DNA from: 2-01-FULL-39-10-A sp964565795
GTDB lineage: Bacteria > Patescibacteriota > Microgenomatia > Levybacterales > UBA12049
Reading direction: 5' to 3'
DNA length: 55,725 bases
Assembly: GCA_964565795.1 (NCBI GenBank)
Contig: CAZMGC010000004.1
Coordinates: 1 to 55,725, forward strand
The notes under the pieces are model-generated. The model did not search any database and had not been told where the DNA came from. It was given only the letters and a program-made list of their open reading frames with translations. Position numbers and translations under genes: made by a program. Positions 24,122-32,947 of this stretch are shown here, one piece after another (position 1 is the first letter of the stretch; the number at the start of each line of letters is the position of its first letter).

Positions 24122-25648
24122 ATGCTTGCTAAGGTTAATTCCGCAGCATTAATTGGATTAAATGCGGTTCCAGTTGAGGTGGAAGTAGACATTGCCTCCC
24201 AAGGCCTCCCCTCTTTTACAATTGTAGGCCTCCCAGATAAAGCCGTTGAGGAGGCAAAAGAAAGAGTAAGGTCTGCTTTAAAAAATACTGGCGCTGAATT
24301 TCCAGCAAAACGAATCACAGTTAATCTCGCCCCTGCGGATCTACCTAAGGAAGGTCCCACTTATGACCTACCTATTGCGCTTGGAATCCTACTCGCTAGC
24401 GAACAAATAAAAACAGATATTTCAGATTTTCTTTTTATGGGGGAGCTTTCGCTTGAGGGGAAATTAAGACATACCGGAGGCGCTCTCCCGAAAGCTATTC
24501 TTGCAAAAGAAGAAAAATACTCAACTCTTTTTCTACCCTTTCATAATGCCAAAGAGGCTGCAATCATAAAAGGACTCGAGGTAATTCCTCTAAATTCTTT
24601 ACATGAATTACTAAATCATTTAACAAAAACTACATTAATTAAAAAACAAAAACCTACTCTGATCGATCAATTATCTGAAGATGATTTTGAATTTGATATG
24701 AAAGATATTAAGGGCCAGGAACAAGCAAAAAGAGCTATGGAAATCTCTGCTGCGGGAGGACACAATATACTTCTGAAAGGCCCTCCCGGTGCAGGAAAAA
24801 CATTACTTGCCAGAACAATACCATCGATTTTGCCAAAACCCACTTTCGATGAAGCAATAGAAATCACAAAAATTTATAGTATTTCAGGCTTACTCGATAA
24901 AGAATCTTTAGTGATCAAGCGTCCTTTTCGCTCACCTCATCACACAACTTCCCACATAGGCCTTATTGGAGGAAGCAATATTCCAAAACCAGGAGAGATT
25001 TCACTAGCACATCGCGGAGTTTTGTTTTTAGATGAATTCCCCGAATTCCCAAGACACGTATTAGAGGCATTAAGACAACCTATGGAAGATGGGTTTGTTA
25101 CTATCTCTAGGGCTTCGGGAAGAATAACTTTTCCGGCAAAATTTATGTTAGTGGCAGCAGAAAATCCCTGTCCATGCGGATACTTAGGCGACTCAACCCA
25201 TGAATGCAAATGCACAACGTCTGAAATATTAAGATACCAGAAAAAAATATCTGGCCCGATGCTTGACAGAATCGACATACATCTTGATGTCCCAGCGGTT
25301 AAAGTTGAAAAATTAACTGATCAGAAAATTAACACAGGCCCCTCTTCAAAAGAAATAAGAAAAAAAGTTCAGTTAGCCCGAGATATTCAAACAAAACGAT
25401 TTAAGAAAGAGAGAATAATTTCAAATTCTGAAATGAACAGTAAATTGATTAAGAAATATTGCGAGCTACCGAATGAATCTTTGGAAATCTTAAAAATGGC
25501 AGTCAATAAACTAAATCTTTCAGCTAGATCTTACAACAAAATTCTTAAAGTCGCTCGTACAATAGCGGATCTTGATAAAAGCTCTATGATTATGCCAAAT
25601 CATATCGCAGAAGCACTTCAATATAGACCAAAAACTGATAATATATAA
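24122..25648 (+). CDS. comM: YifB/ComM family Mg-chelatase-like AAA+ ATPase
   Basis: 508 aa. The N-terminal ChlI-like Lon-type domain begins MLAKVNSAALIGLNAVPVEVE and contains GLPDKAVEEAKERVRSAL. The AAA+ core has GPPGAGKTLLARTIPSIL (Walker A), FRSPHHTTSHIGLIGG, HRGVLFLDEFPEF (Walker B) and the CPCGYLGD...C cysteine cluster. ComM is a helicase that promotes branch migration during natural transformation. Its presence fits a competence-capable lineage, although no com uptake genes are in the window. Confidence 0.93.
   Translation: MLAKVNSAALIGLNAVPVEVEVDIASQGLPSFTIVGLPDKAVEEAKERVRSALKNTGAEFPAKRITVNLAPADLPKEGPTYDLPIALGILLASEQIKTDISDFLFMGELSLEGKLRHTGGALPKAILAKEEKYSTLFLPFHNAKEAAIIKGLEVIPLNSLHELLNHLTKTTLIKKQKPTLIDQLSEDDFEFDMKDIKGQEQAKRAMEISAAGGHNILLKGPPGAGKTLLARTIPSILPKPTFDEAIEITKIYSISGLLDKESLVIKRPFRSPHHTTSHIGLIGGSNIPKPGEISLAHRGVLFLDEFPEFPRHVLEALRQPMEDGFVTISRASGRITFPAKFMLVAAENPCPCGYLGDSTHECKCTTSEILRYQKKISGPMLDRIDIHLDVPAVKVEKLTDQKINTGPSSKEIRKKVQLARDIQTKRFKKERIISNSEMNSKLIKKYCELPNESLEILKMAVNKLNLSARSYNKILKVARTIADLDKSSMIMPNHIAEALQYRPKTDNI
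25636..25644 (+). promoter_or_regulatory. extended -10 for the second beta-lactamase-like gene
   Basis: TGA-TAATAT ends 8 nt before TTG 25653, within the last codons of comM. Weak hexamer, but the spacing matches the window-wide pattern. Confidence 0.4.
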
Positions 25649-25652
25649 GGTA

Positions 25653-26543
25653 TTGGAAAATCAAATTAACTCAAATCAAGCTTCCAGCTATTTTAAAAGA
25701 CGCCTAGCGGCAATAATTGTCTTTGCAATTTTTTTTACCATGCTTGGCCGCCACTTAACATTTCTTCCTGTAATAAACTTGTCTCGAGCTACTCCTGAGG
25801 ATGATTTAAAAAAAGAAATTGCAGAAATCACAAAGGACAAAAAAGGTTTTTACTCATACTATTTTAAGGATCTAAAAAGCGACAAATCATTTGGAGCATC
25901 CCAAGACCAAATCGAAACCGGTGCCTCAGTTAACAAACTCCCAATCATTGCCGCCTTATACTATTTAGATAATCAAGGCAAAATGGATATAGATGACAGA
26001 GTAACAATCCAAGAAAACGACGTTCAGGATTATGGAACTGGATCAATCAGATATCAAAACATGCCCCAGACATATTCATTAAAAAATCTTGCAAAATTAG
26101 CTCTAAAAAATTCTGACAATACTGCTGCTCATGTAATTTCTATAACTATCGGCGAGGACAGGGTTCAGGAGCTGGTTGACTCCTGGGGAATGACTCAAAC
26201 CGATATGACAAATAATAAAACCACGGTTTATGATATGTCGCTTTTATATCAGAAAATTTATGATGGAAAAATAACAACTCCAGCAAAATCTAAAGAACTT
26301 TTAGGTTTTATGATGGATACTGATTTTGAAGATAGACTCGCAAAAGGCTTACCAAGCGGTGCAAAAATTTCACATAAAACTGGGGATGGAGAAGGATTTG
26401 TTCACGATGTTGGAATTATTGAGACTGAAAAAAATGCTTATTACCTAGGAGTTATGACATCAGATATTGGAGAAGACGAAACGCAAACAAAAAACACGAT
26501 CGCAGAGATTTCAAAAAAGATTTTTGAAAGCGTAGAAAATTAA
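25653..26543 (+). CDS. membrane-anchored serine beta-lactamase-like protein (paralogue)
   Basis: 296 aa from a TTG start 4 nt after comM. The next ATG (residue 30) would cut the membrane anchor at about 16-33, so TTG is preferred. Motifs are SVNK (Ser92, Lys95), SDN (154-156) and HKTG (241-244). As in the paralogue at 4947-5900, no E-x-x-L-N omega-loop motif is seen. Both may be low-activity transpeptidase or carboxypeptidase relatives acting on peptidoglycan. It converges on ruvB with a 4-nt overlap. Confidence 0.8.
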   Translation: MENQINSNQASSYFKRRLAAIIVFAIFFTMLGRHLTFLPVINLSRATPEDDLKKEIAEITKDKKGFYSYYFKDLKSDKSFGASQDQIETGASVNKLPIIAALYYLDNQGKMDIDDRVTIQENDVQDYGTGSIRYQNMPQTYSLKNLAKLALKNSDNTAAHVISITIGEDRVQELVDSWGMTQTDMTNNKTTVYDMSLLYQKIYDGKITTPAKSKELLGFMMDTDFEDRLAKGLPSGAKISHKTGDGEGFVHDVGIIETEKNAYYLGVMTSDIGEDETQTKNTIAEISKKIFESVEN

Positions 26544-27568
26544 ATTAACTTTTGTTGAGATTTGTCTTCTTGAAAAGGAAGACCTAAATGCTCATAGGCA
26601 ATTTTGGTTGCCATTCTTCCCCTAGGAGATCTTTTTATAAAACCAATTTGCATCAAGTATGGCTCTACCACGTCTTCAATTGTTGAAATATCTTCTGAAA
26701 TTGTTGAAGCCATAGTCTCCACCCCTACTGGTCCCCCGCTATGCTTTTCAATCAAAGCTTTTAAGTATCTAATATCGTTGTTGTCCAATCCCAAGGAATC
26801 CACCTCGAGCATCTTAAGCGAATCGTGAGTTAACTCTTTAGTAATTTTTCCATCCCCATGAACCTCAGCATAATCCCTAACTCTTTTTAGAAGTTTTAAT
26901 GCGATACGAGGAGTTCCCCTAGCTCTTATTGAAATTTCTTTTATTGAATCATTGTCTATCGAAGTTTTTAATTTTTCTGCACCACGCTTTATTATTTCCT
27001 CTAACTCAACTGGCGTATAGAAATTTAAACGGTGCACTACTCCAAATCTATCACGCAGGGGCGCTGATAAAAGTCCTATTCTTGTAGTGGCTCCAATTAT
27101 CGTGAACTGAGGCAGATCAAGACGTAATGTTCTGGCGCTTGGTCCTTTACCGATTACTATATCTAGAGCATAATCCTCCATTGCAGGGTACAAAGTTTCT
27201 TCAACTAATTTATTTAACCTGTGGATTTCATCTATAAATAAGACGTCTCCTTTTTCTAGATTTGTTAGAATCGATGCTAAATCCCCAGCTCGCTCAATCG
27301 CTGGCCCACTTGTTACCTTAATATTCACATTCATTTCCCGGGCGATAAGATGAGAGATCGTAGTTTTCCCAAGTCCTGGAGGACCATATAAAAGCACATG
27401 CTCTATTGGCTCTTTTCTTTTTTTTGCCGCAGAAATTGCAATCTGCAGAGACTTTTTTAAATTACTTTGTCCAAAAAACTCAGTCCACTCTTTTGCCCTA
27501 AGAGACACAAATAAAACTTCTTCTTCGGGACTTACCTTTTCTTCTTTTTCTTTTTTAGATTTGCTCAT
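26540..27568 (-). CDS. ruvB: Holliday junction branch migration ATPase RuvB
   Basis: 342 aa. The AAA+ core has YGPPGLGKTTISHLIA (Walker A near residue 65), DVLFIDEIHRL (Walker B), and IIGATTRIGLLSAPLRDRFG with the arginine finger. The C-terminal winged helix has SGGPVGVETMA and GFIKRSPRGRMAT. It drives branch migration with RuvA. It is the last gene of a ruvC-ruvA-ruvB operon, 1 nt after ruvA. Confidence 0.96.
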   Translation of the reverse strand: MSKSKKEKEEKVSPEEEVLFVSLRAKEWTEFFGQSNLKKSLQIAISAAKKRKEPIEHVLLYGPPGLGKTTISHLIAREMNVNIKVTSGPAIERAGDLASILTNLEKGDVLFIDEIHRLNKLVEETLYPAMEDYALDIVIGKGPSARTLRLDLPQFTIIGATTRIGLLSAPLRDRFGVVHRLNFYTPVELEEIIKRGAEKLKTSIDNDSIKEISIRARGTPRIALKLLKRVRDYAEVHGDGKITKELTHDSLKMLEVDSLGLDNNDIRYLKALIEKHSGGPVGVETMASTISEDISTIEDVVEPYLMQIGFIKRSPRGRMATKIAYEHLGLPFQEDKSQQKLI

Positions 27569-27569
27569 C

Positions 27570-28139
27570 TTATTTTCCTAAATATTTTAACGAAAGTTTT
27601 ACTTTTTCTTCCATCGTCTTTGCATCTTTATCGATATTCTTAAGAGCATCTTGCGCTTCTTTTGTAGAAAAACCAAAAGCTTTAAGCGCTAAGATTATTT
27701 CCGCATTTTCCTCAGAATCCACCCCAGACAGATCAAGAATGCTATCATCTCCAAGCTTATTCTTCAGCTCAATTATAATTTTCTGAGCATTTTTCTTACC
27801 CAAGCGAGGAACTTGAGTGAAAAACTCTACGTCCCCTTTTAATATAGCCTCTACTACCCCATTTCTGTCTGCAAATGAAAAAATAGACATCCCGGTTTTT
27901 GGTCCAACCCCAGAAACACCTATCAGTAATTCAAATAGCTTAAGGTCAGCAATTTCAGAAAATCCAAAAAGATCTAATGCATCCTCCCTGACATGTGTAT
28001 ACGTATAAAGCATTACTTCGCTTTTATTTTCAGATAAAACTTTTGAAGAAACTAGCACTCTATAACCAACCCCTCCTGTTTCGACAAGTAAATAATTTCC
28101 GTCTTTTAAAACAACTTTCCCTCTAACTGACCCAATCAT
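27570..28139 (-). CDS. ruvA: Holliday junction DNA-binding protein RuvA
   Basis: 189 aa. Domain I (OB fold) begins MIGSVRGKVVLKDGNYLLVE with GVGYRVLVS and YTYTHVREDALDLFGF. The helix-hairpin-helix repeats read LLIGVSGVGPKTGMSI and VPRLGKKNAQKIIIELKNKL. Domain III is the short helical C-terminus that contacts RuvB. It overlaps ruvC by 4 nt. Confidence 0.95.
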   Translation of the reverse strand: MIGSVRGKVVLKDGNYLLVETGGVGYRVLVSSKVLSENKSEVMLYTYTHVREDALDLFGFSEIADLKLFELLIGVSGVGPKTGMSIFSFADRNGVVEAILKGDVEFFTQVPRLGKKNAQKIIIELKNKLGDDSILDLSGVDSEENAEIILALKAFGFSTKEAQDALKNIDKDAKTMEEKVKLSLKYLGK

Positions 28140-28627
28140 AATTTTGCTTGAGAATTCATTTTACTAGATAATGCATGTGATACAGCAACCGCAAGAGCAT
28201 CAGAAGTATCGTCTAATTTTGGGATTTTATCAAGTTTCAAAATGATTTTTACCATCTGAGAAATCTGATTTTTATCAGCCCTACCGTATCCCGTTAAAGC
28301 CATTTTTACCTGAAGCGGCGTATAAACAGAAATTGGTGTTTTATTTTCCGCGGAAACCAAAAACACCACTCCCCTCGCCTGTCCGACTACCAATGCGGTT
28401 TTGCTATTTGCTCCAAAAAACAATTCCTCTACTGCTAAAACATCTGGCTTATACTTTTTAAATATTTTTGAAAGCTCACGGTTTATTCTTAGAAGTCTTT
28501 CTGAAGTATCGGAATTTGGTTCAGTTTCTATACATCCATAATTCTCAGCTTTTAATTTCCCCCCATCAACATCCACAATTCCCCATCCCAAGCGACCAAT
28601 TCCCGGATCAATGCCTAACACCCTCAT
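28136..28627 (-). CDS. ruvC: crossover junction endonuclease RuvC
   Basis: 163 aa. The catalytic carboxylates are in VLGIDPGIGRLGWGI (Asp7), AVEELFFGANSKTA, and the C-terminal DDTSDALAVAVSHA. It resolves Holliday junctions made accessible by RuvAB. First gene of the ruv operon, with TATAAT 10 nt before ATG. Confidence 0.95.
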   Translation of the reverse strand: MRVLGIDPGIGRLGWGIVDVDGGKLKAENYGCIETEPNSDTSERLLRINRELSKIFKKYKPDVLAVEELFFGANSKTALVVGQARGVVFLVSAENKTPISVYTPLQVKMALTGYGRADKNQISQMVKIILKLDKIPKLDDTSDALAVAVSHALSSKMNSQAKL

Positions 28628-28637
28628 ATTTCATAAC

Positions 28638-28643
28638 ATTATA
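28638..28643 (-). promoter_or_regulatory. -10 element of the ruvCAB operon
   Basis: Perfect TATAAT on the minus strand, ending 10 nt before ATG 28627. It diverges from the rplY promoter 40 nt away. Confidence 0.5.
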
Positions 28644-28680
28644 TAACATCACACTAAGCTTGTGTTTACAGTGTTCTTTT

Positions 28681-28689
28681 TGATAAAAT
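28681..28689 (+). promoter_or_regulatory. extended -10 for rplY
   Basis: TGA-TAAAAT ends 6 nt before ATG 28696; leaderless type. Confidence 0.6.
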
Positions 28690-28695
28690 ACCATA

Positions 28696-29412
28696 ATGAA
28701 AAGGTACAAGTTAACAGCGGAGCCAAGAAAGATCACTGGAAAGAAAATTAAAAAGCTTAGACGCGAAGGTATTCTGCCAGCCAACGTTTATGGCAAGGAC
28801 ATAAAATCACAATCTCTTCAGCTCCCAATGACAGACTTCCTAAAAGTATTTGAAGAAGCTGGGGAAACAGGAGTTGTAGACTTGACTGTTGGAAAAGACG
28901 TAATCCCAGTCCTTATCCACAACCTTCACAAAGACTATAGAAACATGCCACTTCATGCTGATTTTTTCAAGGTAAACCTTAAAGAAAAAGTTACAGCAAT
29001 GATTCCTGTTGAGCTAACAGGCGAACCAATCGCAGTAACAGAAAAAATCGGACTCCTAGAGAAGATTACTAATGAAATCGAAGTTGAGGCATTGCCTACT
29101 GAACTTCCTGAAAAATTTGAACTTAATGTTACTGCTCTAAAAAATATCGACGATCAAATTACAGTTGAGATGGTTAATAAGCCTGAAGGTGTTGAAATCA
29201 CCTCTGATCCAAGTCTTGTTATTGTAAAAATCGGAGAATTAGTAAGTAAAGAAACACAGGAGCAAATCGCTGAAGAAGCAGCAGCAGCTGAGGCTGCAGC
29301 CGCCGAAGGAGCAGAGGGTACTGGAGGAGAAGCATCTAGTGAAAGTGATGGTTCTGAGGCACCAAGTGAATCTAGCGAAGGCGGAAACTCAGAAGAAAAA
29401 CCTCAAGAATAA
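28696..29412 (+). CDS. rplY: ribosomal protein bL25 (CTC family)
   Basis: 238 aa. The N-terminal 5S rRNA-binding domain reads RKITGKKIKKLRREGILPANVYGK, and the TL5/CTC beta domain has HADFFKVNLKEKVTAMIPVELTG and VEALPTELPEKFELNVT. The last 50 residues are a low-complexity Ala/Glu/Ser/Gly tail, much longer and more acidic than usual. It binds 5S rRNA in the large subunit. Its stop abuts the stop of the converging TPR gene. Confidence 0.93.
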   Translation: MKRYKLTAEPRKITGKKIKKLRREGILPANVYGKDIKSQSLQLPMTDFLKVFEEAGETGVVDLTVGKDVIPVLIHNLHKDYRNMPLHADFFKVNLKEKVTAMIPVELTGEPIAVTEKIGLLEKITNEIEVEALPTELPEKFELNVTALKNIDDQITVEMVNKPEGVEITSDPSLVIVKIGELVSKETQEQIAEEAAAAEAAAAEGAEGTGGEASSESDGSEAPSESSEGGNSEEKPQE

Positions 29413-29814
29413 CTAAAGAGAGTCAATCAACCTCTCGAGCTCTCTCCCCTTTTCGAAGTTTGGATCAAGAGCTAGCACTATGCCTAAATTCTCTTTAGCT
29501 TCAGTAAAATTTTTTAGCTGAAAATTAAGTAATGCCAGCTGCATATATCCATCTCGATATCCTGGACGAATTCTAACTTCATTTTCCCAAAATGATATTT
29601 CCCTTACTACCTTAAATTTCTCGTTAGTTAAAGCTTTTTGTTTTTCAAAGTTTGAATAAATATCGACTGAGATTAAAGAAATTGCTATTAACACGCTTAA
29701 AAATCCCACAAAAAAAACCATTCTATCAGCGTTAAGTTTTTCGGGAATATTTCGGTAATTACTCGGTAATTTTTCCTCTTTTCGCTTTGGCTTCTTGTAA
29801 AACTTCTTTCTCAT
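29413..29814 (-). CDS. membrane-anchored TPR-like protein, 133 aa
   Basis: A very basic cytoplasmic N-terminus (KKFYKKPKRKEEK) is followed by one TM helix (about 33-55) and then helical pairs that resemble tetratricopeptide repeats: RPGYRDGYMQLALLNFQLKN and FTEAKENLGIVLALDPN. A small extracytoplasmic scaffold is likely. It lies 26 nt downstream of valS on the same strand and may share its transcript. Partner unknown. Confidence 0.65.
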   Translation of the reverse strand: MRKKFYKKPKRKEEKLPSNYRNIPEKLNADRMVFFVGFLSVLIAISLISVDIYSNFEKQKALTNEKFKVVREISFWENEVRIRPGYRDGYMQLALLNFQLKNFTEAKENLGIVLALDPNFEKGRELERLIDSL

Positions 29815-29840
29815 AATACGTATTGAGGTTATTCAATTAA

Positions 29841-31949
29841 TTATTTTGTGATAGGCCATTTATCTGTAATCAGATTATTTCCCGTAAATTTCCCGAAAAT
29901 CTCTTCGGTAATAAAAGGCATGAATGGATGCAAAAGCTTTAGTTGAATTAAATATAATGAATTTAAAATCCTAAAAGAATCTTCGTTGATTCTGGTTTTT
30001 ACGTCTTCAATGTACTTATCTGCAAACTCATGCCATGTAAATTCATATAAAGCTTCTGCTGCAAGATTTAGCTCATATTTCTCCATGTGTTTCGTAACTT
30101 TTTTAGCCAACTCCCCTACCCCATTAATAATTTTTTTATCGTTTTCGGTTTTTGCAATCTTCTCCAATTCGCTCAATTCTGTTAATCTTAAATCAAAATT
30201 CTTATTATTCATTTCAATAAATCTCCCCATGTTCCAAAGCTTATTGGTAAAATTCCTCATTCCCCGGATCTTATCTTCCGGAAGAGACAAATCATTTCCG
30301 GCAGAGGCACCAAAAATTAGAGCCATTCTAACTGCATCTGCCGAATATTTATCCACCATTTCAATTGGATTAATCACATTTCCTTTACTCTTGCTCATTT
30401 TTTGTCCTTTTCCATCTCTAACTAATCCATGAAGATAAACTGTTTTAAATGGTACCTTTTTATTTATATAAATCCCGACCATTATCATTCTTAAAACCCA
30501 CCATGGCAAAATATCATAGCCAGTTTCCATTACTGAGGTTGGATAAAATTTTTCAAAATCTTCATTACTATTTGATCTTAAAGCTGCAAATGGCCATTGG
30601 GCTGATGAAAACCAAGTATCAAAAGTGTCAGTATCTTGAATAAGAGTTTTTGAATTGCACTTCGTACATTTTTCGGGAGTTTTTCCTTCTGTAACAATCC
30701 ATTCACCGCAATCCTCACACTTCCACGCTGGAATTCTTATGCCCCAAACTATTTGCCTTGAGATATTCCAATCATGGAAATTATTTAGCCAATCTGTTGC
30801 ATTTTTTTCAAATCTATTGGGGACGAACTTAATTTCCTTAGACTTAATCGCTTTTACTCCTTCCTCTGCAAGCGGTTTTATTTTTACGAACCACTGCTCC
30901 ATTAAAAGAGGTTCCAAAACTCTTCCGCACTTATAGCAAGTCGCAACACTGTGAACGTATTTATCGTCCACTTTTTCCATAAGCCCTTTCTCTATTAAGT
31001 CTTTTGAGATAATTTCCCTTGCTTCTTTAACTTTTAATCCTTTATATTTACCAGCAATTTCAGTTAATTTTCCGTCAAATCCAATTACTGTTTTTCTTTC
31101 TAGATTATGTCTTTTCCCAATTTCAAAATCGGTAAAATCGTGTGCTGGTGTTACTTTTACAACTCCTGTTCCAAATTCAGGATCCACTGCCTCATCCCCT
31201 ACTACTTTTAGTTTTACTTTTCCAATCAAACTTTCAAATTCTATTTCTTTTCCGATGTAATCCTTATACCTCTTATCATTTGGGTGAACTGCAACAGCAG
31301 TATCTCCAAATTTTGTCTCAGGCCTAACCGTAGCTAGAACAAATGGACCATACTTCATGTAATATAGCGGGTCATTTTGTTCAACGTGTTTTACCTCAAG
31401 ATCTGAAAATCCAGTTCCGTCCTTAGTGCAATAATTAATGAGTTTTAAGTCGCGATAAACCAAACCGTCATCATATAATTTTTTAAAAGTCCCATAAACT
31501 ATTTCAACAACTTTTGGATCTAAAGTAAACTTAAGTCTTGACCAATCTAAAGAAAATCCAAGCCTTCTTAGCTGGGACTCCATAGTTCCCCTGTTATTTT
31601 CTACAAAATCCCAAATCATCTTGTGAAGCGTTTCCCGGTCATAATCAAACCTAGATTTGCCTCCCTTCTGGAGTTGTTTTTCAAAAACAAATTGCGTTTC
31701 AAAACCAGCGTGATCTGCACCAGGAAGCCATAAAGAAGCGTCACCCAGCATTCGATGGTAACGAATCAAAATATCTTCAACCACATACATGGCGTGTCCA
31801 AAGTGAAGAGGTGCATTTGCATTTGGAGGAGGAAGAATAATCGTAAAAGACTTTCCTTTTGGATTTATTTCAGGAGTAAAAGCTTTTGACTTCTCCCATT
31901 TATTGTAGATTTTTTCTTCTGTTTTTTGGTGGTCATATACTTTATCCAT
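29841..31949 (-). CDS. valS: valyl-tRNA synthetase (short form)
   Basis: 702 aa. HIGH-type motif PPPNANAPLHFGHAM near residue 48, PGADHAGFETQ, the editing-domain ATVRPETKFGDTAVAVHP, and KMSKS-type GQKMSKSKGN near residue 517. The anticodon-binding helical domain is present but the C-terminal coiled-coil arm of bacterial ValS is missing, since the protein is about 200 aa shorter than usual. It charges tRNA-Val and edits Thr-tRNA-Val. It begins 1 nt after the DUF475 gene, so the two are co-transcribed. Confidence 0.94.
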   Translation of the reverse strand: MDKVYDHQKTEEKIYNKWEKSKAFTPEINPKGKSFTIILPPPNANAPLHFGHAMYVVEDILIRYHRMLGDASLWLPGADHAGFETQFVFEKQLQKGGKSRFDYDRETLHKMIWDFVENNRGTMESQLRRLGFSLDWSRLKFTLDPKVVEIVYGTFKKLYDDGLVYRDLKLINYCTKDGTGFSDLEVKHVEQNDPLYYMKYGPFVLATVRPETKFGDTAVAVHPNDKRYKDYIGKEIEFESLIGKVKLKVVGDEAVDPEFGTGVVKVTPAHDFTDFEIGKRHNLERKTVIGFDGKLTEIAGKYKGLKVKEAREIISKDLIEKGLMEKVDDKYVHSVATCYKCGRVLEPLLMEQWFVKIKPLAEEGVKAIKSKEIKFVPNRFEKNATDWLNNFHDWNISRQIVWGIRIPAWKCEDCGEWIVTEGKTPEKCTKCNSKTLIQDTDTFDTWFSSAQWPFAALRSNSNEDFEKFYPTSVMETGYDILPWWVLRMIMVGIYINKKVPFKTVYLHGLVRDGKGQKMSKSKGNVINPIEMVDKYSADAVRMALIFGASAGNDLSLPEDKIRGMRNFTNKLWNMGRFIEMNNKNFDLRLTELSELEKIAKTENDKKIINGVGELAKKVTKHMEKYELNLAAEALYEFTWHEFADKYIEDVKTRINEDSFRILNSLYLIQLKLLHPFMPFITEEIFGKFTGNNLITDKWPITK

Positions 31950-31950
31950 T

Positions 31951-32907
31951 TTATTTTTTGGAACTTACTGCGGCGGAAATGTCGCCCCCCATCTTTTTTA
32001 AATCCGTTTTAGATTTCCAGAAGAAGTATCCGACTGTTCCAAAAGTAATTATCGGAGAAACATATGGTGGAATTTCAATATGAAAAGCGTGTAGCGACAT
32101 TATAACTCCCAGGAAAAATATTGAATACATTGCTCCATTCTTAAGGAACTTGTACTGTTTTATTCTATCAATGTTTGAAATAGTTAATTTTCTTAATATC
32201 AATGCTCCGATACCGTTTCCAATTAGAATAAACGGTACAGAGAAAGTAAATGCAAAAGCTCCAACTACTCCATCTATAGAGAATGTTGTATCAAGCACCT
32301 CCAAATATGCAATCTTTGACACATCACTCATCTTATTATTTTTATCAAGAAGTTTTGCTTCTTGCGCTTCAGCGTATTGTCTAAATCCGTGAATTATGAA
32401 GAATGCAGTTGATCCAAGCACTGCGGAAAAAGCTAACATGTCATCTACCTGAAGAGCCAGATAAACAACTACTGCAAGGATTATGGAAACAATTGCGAAA
32501 AACCATGCCCCCTGACTCTGGAAAAACTTCTCTCCCTTTAAACCAAAATTTTTAGGTTCAAGAAAAAGCCAATTAAAGAACAGAAACACTAAGAACATTC
32601 CTCCGCCTAACAGGAGCAGTGGTGCAGTATGCTGAATTGCATCTTTAGCAGCTTCGCTGCCACTGAATGATATTCCCAAAACTTCAATAGGTCCCAGACT
32701 TGGAGTTGCAGCCCAAATAATTAAAAACGGAAGAAGCCCCCTCACAACAAAAACTGCAAAGAAAAATCCATAAGTCAAAAACCATCTTCTGGCTTTTTTA
32801 CTCATTCCTGAGAGTACTTCTGCATTAATGACTGCATTATCAATTGAGGTAATAACTTCAAAAACACAAAGGCCTAGGATTGTCAGGATAATAAATGCTA
32901 AATCCAT
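31951..32907 (-). CDS. DUF475 / TerC-superfamily membrane protein
   Basis: 318 aa with about nine TM helices. Acidic membrane motifs FEVITSIDNAVINAEVL and LEVLDTTFSIDGVVGAFAFT form an internal repeat typical of the TerC/Alx/LysE-like superfamily, branch DUF475. Related proteins export metal ions such as Mn2+. It is the first gene of the unit with valS, with a leaderless-type promoter. Confidence 0.85.
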   Translation of the reverse strand: MDLAFIILTILGLCVFEVITSIDNAVINAEVLSGMSKKARRWFLTYGFFFAVFVVRGLLPFLIIWAATPSLGPIEVLGISFSGSEAAKDAIQHTAPLLLLGGGMFLVFLFFNWLFLEPKNFGLKGEKFFQSQGAWFFAIVSIILAVVVYLALQVDDMLAFSAVLGSTAFFIIHGFRQYAEAQEAKLLDKNNKMSDVSKIAYLEVLDTTFSIDGVVGAFAFTFSVPFILIGNGIGALILRKLTISNIDRIKQYKFLKNGAMYSIFFLGVIMSLHAFHIEIPPYVSPIITFGTVGYFFWKSKTDLKKMGGDISAAVSSKK

Positions 32908-32913
32908 TCCCTC

Positions 32914-32922
32914 ATTTTATCA
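32914..32922 (-). promoter_or_regulatory. extended -10 for the DUF475-valS operon
   Basis: TGA-TAAAAT on the minus strand (hexamer 32914-32919), 6 nt before ATG 32907. Confidence 0.6.
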
Positions 32923-32947
32923 AATATTGAGGCTTTTTGTGCGAGAA

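Noticed and set aside
24940..25278. 112-aa minus-strand ORF
   Set aside because: Antisense shadow of the comM AAA+ domain.
29986..30432. 148-aa plus-strand ORF
   Set aside because: Antisense shadow of valS; codons and composition follow the valS frame.
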